Positions 35,861 through 44,669 of a stretch of DNA of 53,880 bases are shown piece after piece. The notes under the pieces were generated by a model. That model worked only from the letters and a program-made list of their open reading frames with translations. It had not been told where the DNA came from and made no database searches. The stretch is from Caballeronia turbans. GTDB lineage: Bacteria > Pseudomonadota > Gammaproteobacteria > Burkholderiales > Burkholderiaceae. Numbering within the stretch: position 1 is the stretch's first letter; the number at the start of each line of letters is the position of its first letter. Location of the stretch: positions 1 to 53,880 of the forward strand of contig FCOD02000036.1 of NCBI GenBank assembly GCA_001544655.2, given 5' to 3'. The translations under genes were made by a program, and so were the position numbers.

Positions 35861-36703
35861 TCAGAATGTTGGCAACACGATACGGAAAAATTCCGTTTCC
35901 TCTATCGCCCTGAGTGGCACCGGACCTTCGTTGGCGTCGAACTCAAACGCCGAGTGAAGACCGTACTCTTTTCCTTCAAAGCTGACCTTGCCCTTACTCA
36001 GGAAGAGCAACTCGATGGACGGTTGCAGCCCTGCGGCAAACGACGCCCCGGCTTCAACCTTGACAAAACCGATTCGTGTATTGCGTTCGGTAAACGAGCC
36101 GAGCCATTTCGTAAAGACGCCTTGCGTCGGTTCTGGGATCCACGCATAGTTCGCCGGGTTCATCAGTACAAGATCGTTGTATCGCGGCTGGGCATATTCC
36201 AGCTTGCGACCCATCACTTGTTCGAAGCAGGCCTCAAATCCGTCCTGATTATGCTTCTTGCCCGACTCGTCATACCAAGTGTAAATACCGTCTTTGAATT
36301 CGCCTTTGGTTTTAAGCAGCTGATTCGCTGCCTCACGCTCCTCTACACTGGCGAAGCCGTATCCTTGGGCGCCACCAAACTGGCAGACCATCATTTCCAA
36401 GCCTTCCGGACGGTCTTGCGGCCCGTAGTACACGCTTTCAGGGAAGTACCCAACCCAACCTTCCGGCATGCTTTTGCCCTGTCCGTATGGGAAGCTGCCT
36501 TTGATTACATAGCGAATCTGATCGAAGTTGTGGCGGTGACTTGGCGCTGTCCAGCCGCCGGCACCTGTCCGGCCCACATTAATCAAATAGTTGTTCGGGG
36601 AGCCGGGCTTACCTTGCAACAAGAACTTTTGCTCAAGGACCCCCTCCCGCATGTTGCTTCCGATCCTGCCGAAGTCTGTCGACGAAGCTTCTGAAACTCG
36701 CAT
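35861..36703 (-). CDS. Cupin-fold protein of unknown function
   Basis: A 280-residue protein with two regions that look like cupin beta-barrels. The first has APSHRHNFDQIRYVIKGSFPY (His residues typical of metal binding) and GWVGYFPESVYYGPQ. The second, near the C-terminus, has GASFAAGLQPSIELLFLSKGKVSFEG. I know no precise function for this bicupin type; some relatives sit next to MmgE/PrpD or decarboxylase genes. The start at 36703 follows GTAAGGAGGATTAA. It lies in the minus operon after the MmgE/PrpD gene, with a 161-base gap. Confidence 0.75.
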   Translation of the reverse strand: MRVSEASSTDFGRIGSNMREGVLEQKFLLQGKPGSPNNYLINVGRTGAGGWTAPSHRHNFDQIRYVIKGSFPYGQGKSMPEGWVGYFPESVYYGPQDRPEGLEMMVCQFGGAQGYGFASVEEREAANQLLKTKGEFKDGIYTWYDESGKKHNQDGFEACFEQVMGRKLEYAQPRYNDLVLMNPANYAWIPEPTQGVFTKWLGSFTERNTRIGFVKVEAGASFAAGLQPSIELLFLSKGKVSFEGKEYGLHSAFEFDANEGPVPLRAIEETEFFRIVLPTF

Positions 36704-36864
36704 TTAATCCTCCTTACGGGTTATTACATGCCCGCGTTTAATTGCGGATGCGCCCGACGGCGCAAAGTCCAATTAACTGGAACATCCATTAGGACTCCTG
36801 AGTCGGATGCCCATTTCCTTTTCGCTGGCGGATATCCACCGCTATGCGCTGTTCATTCCATGCG

Positions 36865-38256
36865 CTAAGACTTCCATGCTAGGGCTCGAAGTACGTCGGT
36901 AGCGTCATCGACAGTTTCGAGCTGTCGGATCAATCGCTCAGCCGTTTCGATACCCGCATCCGGCGGAGCCACGGCCGCAACGGATGCGCAACTTGCAAAC
37001 TTCTGGGAGAGCTGCTTCCAGGTAAGCGGTGCTTCAGGGCTGCCAGGGACCTTGCTTCCGAGCCGCTCGAACACCTGCCCGTCTTTCGTCGCAATCTCGA
37101 TTCGCCCGTCAGGCAGCTTGAACGTCCAGTTCTGGCTCGGGTCCTGCACCGGCGTCACCTTGGACGCCATCGCGAGCACATCGGGATCTTTCAGCGCTTT
37201 CTCAGTGAAATCGGCTATGTCCATTTTTCCCTTGCTCGCCGCAATGCCCACGATGAACGGCAAGCTCATCTTTGCATCGACGAGCGTAGCCGGCGCGCGG
37301 CGGACGTCGAGCGGTGTGCACATGGTGTACGTGAAATCGCCGACATACGTCCGAATCGTCTCGATGTCTTTCGGCGCAAGCTGCTTCTCCTTCATCAGCT
37401 CGATGACAGCGTGAATATAGGTATGGGAATTTCCGACTGCGGGCCATGCCTTATAGAGCGTCGTACTTCCGAGAAACTGCTCGCCTAACCCGTCAAGCAT
37501 TTTCTCGCGATCGTACTTCCCGCCGAAATAAACCTTGAATATCCCGGCTTTTCCTTCGAACAACGTGTCGATGCCCGTAATGCCCTTTTGCGCGAGCAAG
37601 GCGGCAATGACGACCCCCTTCGCAGTGAATCCGGCGTACAGGCCACGCAAGTCACTGCCGGTTGCGAAGATCACTTCCATCGTCCCGCACGACTGCTGGC
37701 TCGCAATGCCCAGCGCATGTGCGGTCTGCCTGGCGGACAATCCAAGCACGTGGGCCGCGGACGCCGTTGCGGAGAATGCGCCGACCATCGACGACAGGTT
37801 CCAATTCTGATTCCAGCCGACATTGCAACGCAAGCGGGCGAAAAGATCCTGCCCGATGGCGACGGCGGTGATGATCTTCTTCCCAGACACGCCGCCCGTG
37901 CGTTCGGCCAATGCAAAAACAGACGGTACGATCGAGCTCGCTGCGTGCGCGCCCCACGGTGTCTGATCGTCGAAGTCCAGGCAGTGCGCCATCGAGCCGT
38001 TAGCAAATGCTGCCGACATTGCCGGCAGCTTGCCGCCGAAACCGAGGACCGTGCTCTCTGCGGTCCCGCCGCTTTGTTCGAGCAGTTCTACCAGCGCTTT
38101 GACCGCAGGCTCCATCCCGCTCGCAGCCAACGTCACGCCCAGCGTGTCGAGTACCGTCTTCTTCGCGGCTTCGATTGCTTCGTCGGGCAGGTCTTCGTAG
38201 CGTGTATTCGCTGCGAAGTCGGCAAAGTGATGGCAGAGGTCCAGTTCGTCATTCAT
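36865..38256 (-). CDS. MmgE/PrpD family protein (second paralogue)
   Basis: A 463-residue paralogue of the protein at 9928. The two share long runs such as MAHCLDFDDQTPWGAH, ALLAQKGITGI, FEGKAGIFKVYFGGKYDREK and RRAPATLVDAK. The frame extends to 38571 without homology; ATG at 38256 (MNDELDLCHHF) matches the paralogue start, though its ribosome site is weak. Family members are dehydratases, decarboxylases or epimerases of polycarboxylic acids. A candidate LysR operator lies 53 bases upstream, giving it a possible internal promoter within the minus operon. Confidence 0.9.
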   Translation of the reverse strand: MNDELDLCHHFADFAANTRYEDLPDEAIEAAKKTVLDTLGVTLAASGMEPAVKALVELLEQSGGTAESTVLGFGGKLPAMSAAFANGSMAHCLDFDDQTPWGAHAASSIVPSVFALAERTGGVSGKKIITAVAIGQDLFARLRCNVGWNQNWNLSSMVGAFSATASAAHVLGLSARQTAHALGIASQQSCGTMEVIFATGSDLRGLYAGFTAKGVVIAALLAQKGITGIDTLFEGKAGIFKVYFGGKYDREKMLDGLGEQFLGSTTLYKAWPAVGNSHTYIHAVIELMKEKQLAPKDIETIRTYVGDFTYTMCTPLDVRRAPATLVDAKMSLPFIVGIAASKGKMDIADFTEKALKDPDVLAMASKVTPVQDPSQNWTFKLPDGRIEIATKDGQVFERLGSKVPGSPEAPLTWKQLSQKFASCASVAAVAPPDAGIETAERLIRQLETVDDATDVLRALAWKS

Positions 38257-38308
38257 GAATAAGTAGCTCAGTAAATCACGGCTTATATCGTCGTTTGATT
38301 TTGCGCGT

Positions 38309-38331
38309 CGAACTTTCTTAAGTACAGTTCG
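38309..38331. promoter_or_regulatory. Candidate LysR operator, CGAACT-N11-AGTTCG
   Basis: A perfect 6-bp dyad CGAACT / AGTTCG separated by 11 bases, which is exactly the T-N11-A geometry of LysR boxes. The centre is CTTAAG with the same AACTGT-CTTAAGAA arrangement (minus strand) as at 11433-11454, ahead of the other MmgE/PrpD gene. It lies between the aldehyde dehydrogenase stop (38375) and the MmgE/PrpD start (38256). Confidence 0.6.
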
Positions 38332-38374
38332 TTTTCCTCGACAGCGTGGTAAGTTTCGCTGACTACAGTGCGCA

Positions 38375-39832
38375 TCACGAAAACGACGCGTACTTAACGT
38401 TCTGGAACGCACGAAGCCCTTCGATGCCGCCTTCCGAATACATTCCGCTCTCTTTGTGACCGCCGAACGGCGTTTCCGGATACGTGACGCGCCAGCCATT
38501 ACAGATGACGTTGCCTGCTTCGAGGTCGTTGACCGCGCGGTGAAGCGTTTCGAATTCTCGCGCGTGCACATAAGCGCCGAGGCCGTAAGGCAGTCGATTC
38601 GCTAAGGCTATTGCCTCATCGTACGTATCAAACGGCGTCAACGCCGCAATCGGTCCGAAGGGCTCGGCGTTCGAGAGCTTTGCTTCGATGGTTGCGTCCG
38701 CGACGATAGTGGGTTCGTAGAAGAAGCCCGGTCGCTCGATCCTCTTTCCTCCGGTCGTAACTCTCAACTCGCGTTGCTTCGCGTCGGCGATCAGATCCTC
38801 AATCGCTTTCAGACGTCTTTCGCTTTTCAATGGCCCCATCTGGGTCGAGGAATCAAAGCCACAGCCCACGATGATCTGTTTCGCCTCGGCGGTCATAGCG
38901 TCGACGACGTCTGCATAGATCGAGCGTTGCACGTAGAAGCGAGTCGGGGCGAAACATACCTGTCCCGAATTTGCGAACTTGGCGGCGACCGCTCGTTTGG
39001 CAAAGGTACGCACGTCAATACCCTCGAAAGCCAACACGGGTCCGTGGCCGCCCAATTCCATGATCGGGCGCTTCATGTGCGTGACAGCTTGCTGCGACAG
39101 CAGCTTGCCGATAGCGGTCGAACCGGTGAACGTAATTGCTCGCGTTACAGGACTTTCGAGCAACTTGGTGGACATCATCACGGGATCACCAGCGAGCACC
39201 GACAGGACACCGGCAGGAAATCCGCATTCGTACACGATCTGGCCTAGCGCGAACGCGCACGCCGGCACTTCTTCGGATGCACGCAGCAGGATCGAACAGC
39301 CCGCACCGATGGCACCTGACATTTTTCGCGAAGGTGTTACCAGCGGTCCATTCCAGGTGACGAAAGCGGCGACCGGACCCACAGGTTCAACAAGCGCCAT
39401 CTGGCGGGCGTTTAACTCTCTAGATGGAATGACGCGTCCATATGCGCGCCTACCCTCTTCGGCCGCCCACTCCCACATCCCCGCTGCGACTTCTACCTCT
39501 CCGAGCGCCTCACTCCATGGCTTGCCAAGCTCCAGGACCAACAGTTCGGCGAGCGCGTCTGCTCGCTCGCGCATACGATCTGCAACACGCCGCATAAGCT
39601 TGCTGCGCTCGAAGGCAGACGTGTTACGCCAGATATCGAACCCTTTGCTCGCCGCGACCAGCGCTTCATCGACGTCGGCTTCGGTAGCCATCGGCATAGC
39701 GCCCAGAATCGAACCAGTCGTGGGGTCGATGACGTTCATCGACGCCTGAGTGCTTTCATATCGCATCTCGCCTGCGATAAGCTGGCCCAACCTTGGATAC
39801 CGTTTGGCCGCTTCTTCTCTGGTCCTGTTCAT
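38375..39832 (-). CDS. NAD(P)-dependent aldehyde dehydrogenase
   Basis: A 485-residue aldehyde dehydrogenase of the succinate-semialdehyde/vanillin group. FVTWNGPLVTPSRKMSGAIG cofactor region, Glu in MELGGHGPVLAFEG near residue 260, catalytic Cys in NSGQVCFAPTRF near residue 295, and C-terminal ETPFGGHKESGMYSEGG. ATG at 39832 has AAGGA upstream; the ATG at 39850 does not. It follows the alcohol dehydrogenase gene by 54 bases, giving a two-step alcohol-to-acid oxidation like that of the GMC and aldehyde dehydrogenase pair in the other operon. Confidence 0.93.
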   Translation of the reverse strand: MNRTREEAAKRYPRLGQLIAGEMRYESTQASMNVIDPTTGSILGAMPMATEADVDEALVAASKGFDIWRNTSAFERSKLMRRVADRMRERADALAELLVLELGKPWSEALGEVEVAAGMWEWAAEEGRRAYGRVIPSRELNARQMALVEPVGPVAAFVTWNGPLVTPSRKMSGAIGAGCSILLRASEEVPACAFALGQIVYECGFPAGVLSVLAGDPVMMSTKLLESPVTRAITFTGSTAIGKLLSQQAVTHMKRPIMELGGHGPVLAFEGIDVRTFAKRAVAAKFANSGQVCFAPTRFYVQRSIYADVVDAMTAEAKQIIVGCGFDSSTQMGPLKSERRLKAIEDLIADAKQRELRVTTGGKRIERPGFFYEPTIVADATIEAKLSNAEPFGPIAALTPFDTYDEAIALANRLPYGLGAYVHAREFETLHRAVNDLEAGNVICNGWRVTYPETPFGGHKESGMYSEGGIEGLRAFQNVKYASFS

Positions 39833-39886
39833 TTGTTTCCTTCTGTCCATGTTCCCGTCGAGCGACTTGCACTACGACCACCGCTA

Positions 39887-40906
39887 CTACATCAGGAACA
39901 CGCCCTTACCACCGCTTTGACGGTTAAAGGCTTGATAAGCTTCGTCGGCTTGCTCCAAGCGCCAACGATCGGTAAACAATGCGTCGAGATTGAGGCCTCG
40001 ATCAACGACGAAGTCGGCGCATGCCCGCTGTCCCTGGACCGACATGGTCCAGGACGTCAGAATGCGAACCTGGGTGCGCAGATACTTTGCCAGCGACAGA
40101 CTGAATTCAGAGCCGATTCCGACCAGACACACGGTGCCCCAGGGGCTTACTGAGTCGAGCGCGTCGCGATTGGCCGCAGCAGCGCCCGAAGTTTCCAACG
40201 CAACGCTTGCGCCTCTATCATTGGTGAGCTCCCGGATCGCCTCGGCAACTGGAACTTCGAGGGGATTGATCACCGCATCGGCGCCGAACTCTTTTGCTGT
40301 TCTGCGACGACTTTCATCAATATCAAGTGCGATGACCCGAGCGCCTTGGGCCTTGGCAAGCATCGTTGCAGACAGGCCCACAGGCCCTTGTCCAAACACG
40401 GCAACGGTGTCTCGGCCGGTTAGGCCGATGCGCTCAAACGCGCCCCAAGCTGTTCCCGTGCCGCAGGAGATGGCGGCGCCTGCCTCGAAGCTGAGCCGTT
40501 CATCCAACGGCACTAGCGTATCGGCCGAGACTTTCATATAGGGAGCGTGCGCCCCATGAGCGTCAGTTCCATACACCGTTATCGGCGCAGTTCGGCACAT
40601 TTGGGGCCATCCGGACCGGCAGTCCGGACAGCCCATGCAGCCGGCGTAGTGATGCACCATCACACGCGCACCAACGCGTGCATGAGGGCCTACCGCACCC
40701 TGACCGACTGCCACGACTACTCCACAGGGCTCATGACCGGCAATGACTGCCGGAACTTCTCCCGCCGGTCGCCGATACCAGTGAAGGTCGCTTCCGCACA
40801 TCCCCGAAGCCTTGATTTCAAGAACGACCTCGCCGACGCCCGGGGTTGGATCCGCAAAGGTTGCAAGTTCGAGAGTTGAGTCACCGCGAAACACAATACC
40901 GCGCAT
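39887..40906 (-). CDS. Zinc-dependent alcohol dehydrogenase (MDR family)
   Basis: A 339-residue medium-chain dehydrogenase. Catalytic zinc ligands appear in SGMCGSDLHWY and GHEPCGVV; the structural zinc loop is CMGCPDCRSGWPQMC. The NAD motif is GQGPVGLSATMLAKAQG, with Asp in ALDIDES favouring NAD. The start at 40906 follows GAGG; the longer frame to 40957 adds unrelated residues. It probably oxidises a secondary or primary hydroxyl of the substrate brought in by the MFS transporter encoded just upstream. Confidence 0.92.
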   Translation of the reverse strand: MRGIVFRGDSTLELATFADPTPGVGEVVLEIKASGMCGSDLHWYRRPAGEVPAVIAGHEPCGVVVAVGQGAVGPHARVGARVMVHHYAGCMGCPDCRSGWPQMCRTAPITVYGTDAHGAHAPYMKVSADTLVPLDERLSFEAGAAISCGTGTAWGAFERIGLTGRDTVAVFGQGPVGLSATMLAKAQGARVIALDIDESRRRTAKEFGADAVINPLEVPVAEAIRELTNDRGASVALETSGAAAANRDALDSVSPWGTVCLVGIGSEFSLSLAKYLRTQVRILTSWTMSVQGQRACADFVVDRGLNLDALFTDRWRLEQADEAYQAFNRQSGGKGVFLM

Positions 40907-41024
40907 GTCCGATTTTCCTCTTCTGGGTTGAGCTGTCGATTGCGGAAGACAGGTCACACCGTATTCACGAGTAAGCGTGTGAGCGCCCGCGTAGGGCAGC
41001 TCAATCCTTGACCGGATGTCTTGC

Positions 41025-42413
41025 TTATTGTCGAGACGCGGTGGACGCGAGCGTGCCGTCCGCCTCAGACATCTCCTCAGGCTCCAATGCCTCGAGGGAT
41101 TGTTGGTTGGTCTCGATACCAGCCAACATGATCAAAATCGCGATGAAAATATATGCTCCGGATATGGCGAAAACGACACCGGTAATTCCGAAGCGGTTAA
41201 ACAACTCGAGGACGATGAAAGGCGAACCAATCAAACCAAGCCGTCCAAACATTTGCGCCACTCCGCCCCCACGGAATCGATATTCCGTCGGGAACATTTC
41301 CGGCGTCATACCTAGACCCAGCGTCAGGAAGATTGCGACGGACGATACAAGCAGGAAGCCGCACAAGATAATCGTGGTTGCGGACGTGAGGAACGGGTAA
41401 ATCGCTCCCAGACACGCGCACACAGCAGCAAACACCATGATGGCAGTACGTCGTCCCATCTTGTCCGAAACGTACGAAAGGAACAGCGGCCCAGCGATCC
41501 ATCCGCCCATCATTGCAGCGGTGAAGCCCAGCGAGTGGGTAACGCTCATACCTTGCTTGACGAAGAATGTAGGCATCCACCCGGTGAGGCTATACGACCC
41601 GAACAGACAGATAACGTTCACTACGATTGCAAGCAAGGTACGCCGGATGACCGTCCTCGAGAAAAGCGTGGAAAGCGGTACCCAATGCGCCTCTTTGGCA
41701 GGCGCTGTTGTTTGCGTAGCAGAGGGTAGCGGCGTCGCAACGCCCGCATCTTTTTCGATGGCCCGCATAACCTCTTCCGCTTCAGCATGGCGCCCCACCC
41801 GTTCCAACCACCGGGGCGATTCGGGAAGGTGACGACGCATCCACCAAACCCAAAGCGTCCCGACACCGCCGATCACGAACATTGGGCGCCAACCGATCCA
41901 CGGAATAATGAATGTCGCGACGACCGCCGTCACGAAAACTCCGGATCCTCCAATCAGGGCGAGTTTTCCCAGGTACCGTCCACGATGCGACGGCGGAACA
42001 AATTCGATGATGAGGCCATATCCCATGACGTACTCAGCGCCCATCCCGATGCCCATAATGAAGCGAGCAGCGATGAGCCACGGCATTGATGGGGCGAGCG
42101 CCGACACAAGCGCCATTCCACCGAAAATCGCAAGGTTGAACTGGTAAGCAAAGCGACGCCCGAACTTGTCGCTCAACCAACCTGCAAGTGCTGCTCCAAC
42201 TGTCAGGCCGACGAACGTTGACGACATGAAGACGGAATTCAGCTGCAACGTTGACCAGCCGCTCTTGAGCATTGCAGCAAGGACGGAACTCGAAAGCGTA
42301 TTATCGAATGAGTCGAAGAACATACCCAATCCGATTAGCCATAAGACGCGCGTATGGAAAGGCCCGATCGGAAGGCGATCAAGCCGCGCACCTGCATTTA
42401 CCCTATTGCTCAT
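41025..42413 (-). CDS. MFS transporter, aromatic acid/sugar:H+ symporter type
   Basis: A 462-residue twelve-segment permease. GLGMFFDSFDNTLSSSVLAA in segment 1 carries the Asp motif typical of the AAHS family. The loop motif is GWLSDKFGRRFAYQF, with EFVPPSHRGRYLGKL and PESPRWLERVGRHAEAEEV in the middle, as in sugar-porter/AAHS proteins. AGGAG lies eleven bases before the ATG. It is the first gene of the eight-gene minus operon and so probably imports its substrate. The substrate is not decidable from sequence. Confidence 0.9.
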   Translation of the reverse strand: MSNRVNAGARLDRLPIGPFHTRVLWLIGLGMFFDSFDNTLSSSVLAAMLKSGWSTLQLNSVFMSSTFVGLTVGAALAGWLSDKFGRRFAYQFNLAIFGGMALVSALAPSMPWLIAARFIMGIGMGAEYVMGYGLIIEFVPPSHRGRYLGKLALIGGSGVFVTAVVATFIIPWIGWRPMFVIGGVGTLWVWWMRRHLPESPRWLERVGRHAEAEEVMRAIEKDAGVATPLPSATQTTAPAKEAHWVPLSTLFSRTVIRRTLLAIVVNVICLFGSYSLTGWMPTFFVKQGMSVTHSLGFTAAMMGGWIAGPLFLSYVSDKMGRRTAIMVFAAVCACLGAIYPFLTSATTIILCGFLLVSSVAIFLTLGLGMTPEMFPTEYRFRGGGVAQMFGRLGLIGSPFIVLELFNRFGITGVVFAISGAYIFIAILIMLAGIETNQQSLEALEPEEMSEADGTLASTASRQ

Positions 42414-43498
42414 CCGAAGTCTCCTAATAAACCGCCGCTCTAGTCTTCTTCCTAGAAGCTCGTCACGACGCCGCGCGAGAGCGTGTTCTGCACTCGCCGG
42501 TGTGGTGAGCGCCCACGCACCGCGAGTACGGCTGCTTGCCGATTGCTGCTATTGATGCGCAGGTCAGGAACGAATAAAACTTCACCTTCTGCTGGCGAAC
42601 GAGAGTGCCTTGGTACAAGCTTATCGCAGCACTGACCCCCTTTAGCCTCTCGCTTGTGAGGAGCTACCGCCTCGAGGCTTGACTGTTGTTCGGAAAGACG
42701 TCCCGATGGACAGCAGGTTGCGCCGCACGCGTCACCATTGCGGTGGACTGGCTTATCGAAGGTTGTCTCCCTGCTTATTCGGCCGGTAGCCATCTTGTAA
42801 GGCTAGTTTGCTGTGTGAGCTCCGCTGCGTACAGTTGATTATTCTTCTTTTTGCGTAAGCTAAGCTAACCGAGGCGCCCCCCTTCAGATTGCCAGTGTTT
42901 GATGAAACGGGACCGGTACGGGAGCAAGTACCGGTTTATCCGGGGTTCTGCGGTCGGTCTGGCCGTCCTTGTCCTTTGCCGATCGCATCTCCAATCGCTG
43001 CCGCGCTAACGGGCAAAACGCAACATGTGCTGCTTGCGAGCGCCTTCCCGAAGGCGTCGATTTCTCCTGACCGTAAAAAATAGAGAAACTCGCGACGTCG
43101 CATCGAGAGTAGACAGACATAAAAACACGACATCTGTATTTAGCCGGCGGTACGACATTTCAAAATAGCCGGGACATGCGTGTGTCGAGGCTTTTTTGAA
43201 ATGTCGAACACGACATTCTCATGTTGCTCCTACATGCGTGCGTGCGACACGACGGCCTTATGTCAACCGGGGTCGAATTGGACCATCGCTTACCTTGCTG
43301 CAGCACGGTCTAGTACACCTCGACATGGTGCTTTCCCGTTTCCCTGCCGCGCGACGTGTCTCCCAAGCCGCGGCGCCGGTCTTGCCGACGGTTCAAGACG
43401 GGCACGTGGCGAAGCTCCGTTAAACTGCTTACGCGGCGGCTCGAAAAAGTTTGCTTTGTCGCTGCGGTCGTTGGCTTGTATCAACTAGCGAGAACGCA
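42414..43498. other. About 1.1 kb without a supported gene
   Basis: The stretch contains the promoter side of the MFS operon and no convincing coding frame. Open frames on both strands are short, Arg- or Ser-rich and lack ribosome sites. Positions 42800-42880 are comparatively AT-rich (TTCTTCTTTTT) and may hold the operon promoter. The only structure I find is the cluster of CGACAT repeats at 43125-43216. The segment may be remnant DNA marking the border between the catabolic island and the stress-gene block. Confidence 0.5.
43125..43216. repeat. Cluster of direct and inverted CGACAT repeats
   Basis: A perfect 13-bp inverted repeat CGACATTTCAAAA (43153-43165) / TTTTGAAATGTCG (43194-43206) is flanked by direct repeats ACACGACAT at 43125-43133 and 43208-43216. 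The arrangement (outer direct repeats, inner inverted repeat, 28-base spacer) resembles a recombination site, a multi-site operator, or an IS scar. There is no T-run, so a terminator is unlikely. Confidence 0.55.
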
Positions 43499-43681
43499 AT
43501 GTCTGATGACAAAAAGAACCGCGGACCGGATGACAGAAGCCGAATCAACGTCAATGAAGATTACGAACTGCGCTATTGGAGCGGCAAGATTGGCTGTACC
43601 CATGACGAGCTGAAAGCCGCTGTGAAGAAAGTGGGCGTGATGGCGGCCGATGTTGAGGCCTATCTGAAAAAGAGCAAGTAA
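43499..43681 (+). CDS. DUF3606 domain protein
   Basis: A 60-residue protein, nearly all DUF3606: MSDDKKNRGPDDRSRINVNE then YELRYWSGKIGCTHDELKAA and a Lys-rich end. The family is common in Burkholderiaceae and rhizobia, often beside general stress genes; no biochemical role is known. ATG at 43499 with AGCGAGAACGCA upstream is chosen because the longer frame lacks homology. Confidence 0.85.
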   Translation: MSDDKKNRGPDDRSRINVNEDYELRYWSGKIGCTHDELKAAVKKVGVMAADVEAYLKKSK

Positions 43682-43688
43682 GACAAGG

Positions 43689-43716
43689 CCATGTAGGGTT
43701 GTTCGGCCCTGCATGG
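43689..43716 (+). terminator. Hairpin after DUF3606 gene
   Basis: Arms CCATGTAGGG (43689-43698) and CCCTGCATGG (43707-43716) pair over 10 bp with one wobble and an 8-base loop, starting eight bases after the stop codon. A T-run is missing, so it may be a weak terminator or an mRNA-stabilising hairpin. Confidence 0.4.
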
Positions 43717-43904
43717 TCGCACCGATTCGTGTTCCGGCATCGCGCCGACCGCGCCACGCTAGCGACAGGGCAGGTTCGTGGCCGACCGATGCCGCCGGTC
43801 GATCCACAGAACGACTTAACGCTCGGCGTTTTGCCAGCCCGTTGAGTCATCGACACGATCGCTCGGACCGTTCTCGATGAAATCGTCTTCGAAGCTCTGG
43901 CCGA

Positions 43905-44126
43905 TCAATTATCGTAGTTCGCTTGCTCGCTACTGACGATGGGTCGGAACATTTGGATCAACGCGTTGCCATCTTGAAGATAGGCGACGACTACACGAGC
44001 AGTGCGCAGCGAAACCGATTCGCGGACGGGCGGCGCCGTACTTCCATCATGCAATTCGAATGCGAAACGATGGACCTTTTCATGCCCTTCCGGCAGTCCG
44101 GTATGGCCCCAAATTGTTGCTCTCAT
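43905..44126 (-). CDS. Hypothetical small protein (uncertain)
   Basis: A 73-residue frame with codon use similar to real genes in the window. The product has HRFAFELHDGSTAPPV, then SVSLRTARVVVAYLQDGNAL. I know no family. The start (ATG at 44126) lacks a recognisable ribosome site, so the frame may be remnant. Around it, 43717-44279 holds nothing else I can support. Confidence 0.3.
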   Translation of the reverse strand: MRATIWGHTGLPEGHEKVHRFAFELHDGSTAPPVRESVSLRTARVVVAYLQDGNALIQMFRPIVSSEQANYDN

Positions 44127-44279
44127 GCACGTACAAAAGGAATTTTTCGAGGAGAGGTCGTATGCTTTTCCAGCTACGTCCCCGTGAACTGAAGCTTGGC
44201 CGCGAAGACGTGAGAAAGCCTGCTTCGAACAGCGCTCGGTTGACTTCGATCGGATGCCTACGCGCGTGCGCAGAAGCCT

Positions 44280-44462
44280 TCAACCTGCTTCCACTTCAAC
44301 CCGATCTGGATGGAGGCCGCAGTCGATCGCCTGTTGCTCGACATCTTCGGCTGACTCACAGCCGGCTATCGCGCCAAGTTCTTCGTCGCCGGCAAACAGC
44401 TTTCCGGACCATTGCCCGTTCGGCGCGCGGTAGATGCGCAATATGATCGTGTCGTCTGCCAT
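44280..44462 (-). CDS. Small conserved-looking hypothetical protein
   Basis: A 60-residue acidic protein: MADDTIILRIYRAPNGQWSG, KLFAGDEELGAIAGCESAED, ending DRVEVEAG. ATG at 44462 has GGGAG seven bases upstream, which is better than the longer frame to 44495. The strand-turn pattern suggests a small beta-alpha fold. I do not know the function. It sits between DUF3606 and DUF2382 genes in the stress block. Confidence 0.6.
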   Translation of the reverse strand: MADDTIILRIYRAPNGQWSGKLFAGDEELGAIAGCESAEDVEQQAIDCGLHPDRVEVEAG

Positions 44463-44649
44463 GGCCGTCTCCCAGGAATTTTTTGCAGGATACACGCGCG
44501 CGCTGGCACGCGTCAGTAGCGCCGCGTGGCGCAGGCATACGCTATGTGCGCTTGTGATGCGGACGGGGCGTCAGAGCCCTGTCGCGTGAGCATCAGGCGC
44601 GTTCGCATCGTCCGATCGAGCTTGAGGGCGTCAAGACAACCCCGGTCGC

Positions 44650-44669
44650 GATTTTCACCAGTGAAAATC
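44650..44669. repeat. Perfect palindrome GATTTTCAC-CA-GTGAAAATC
   Basis: Nine-base arms around a two-base centre, in the 447-base gap between genes at 44462 and 44910. Nothing else in 44463-44909 looks coding. The shape suits a dimeric repressor site. Similar TTTTCAC/GTGAAAA palindromes occur at ends of some IS elements, so a scar is possible. Confidence 0.45.

Noticed and set aside
42452-42793. 113-residue minus-strand open frame
   Set aside because: Arg/Ser-rich with no recognisable domain, no ribosome site and codon use unlike neighbours; treated as chance.
43125-43216. CRISPR array
   Set aside because: Repeats are short, irregular and partly inverted; no regular spacer length and no cas genes.
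44080-44283. 67-residue frame overlapping the stop of the gene at 44280
   Set aside because: TTG start only, no ribosome site, basic low-complexity product.
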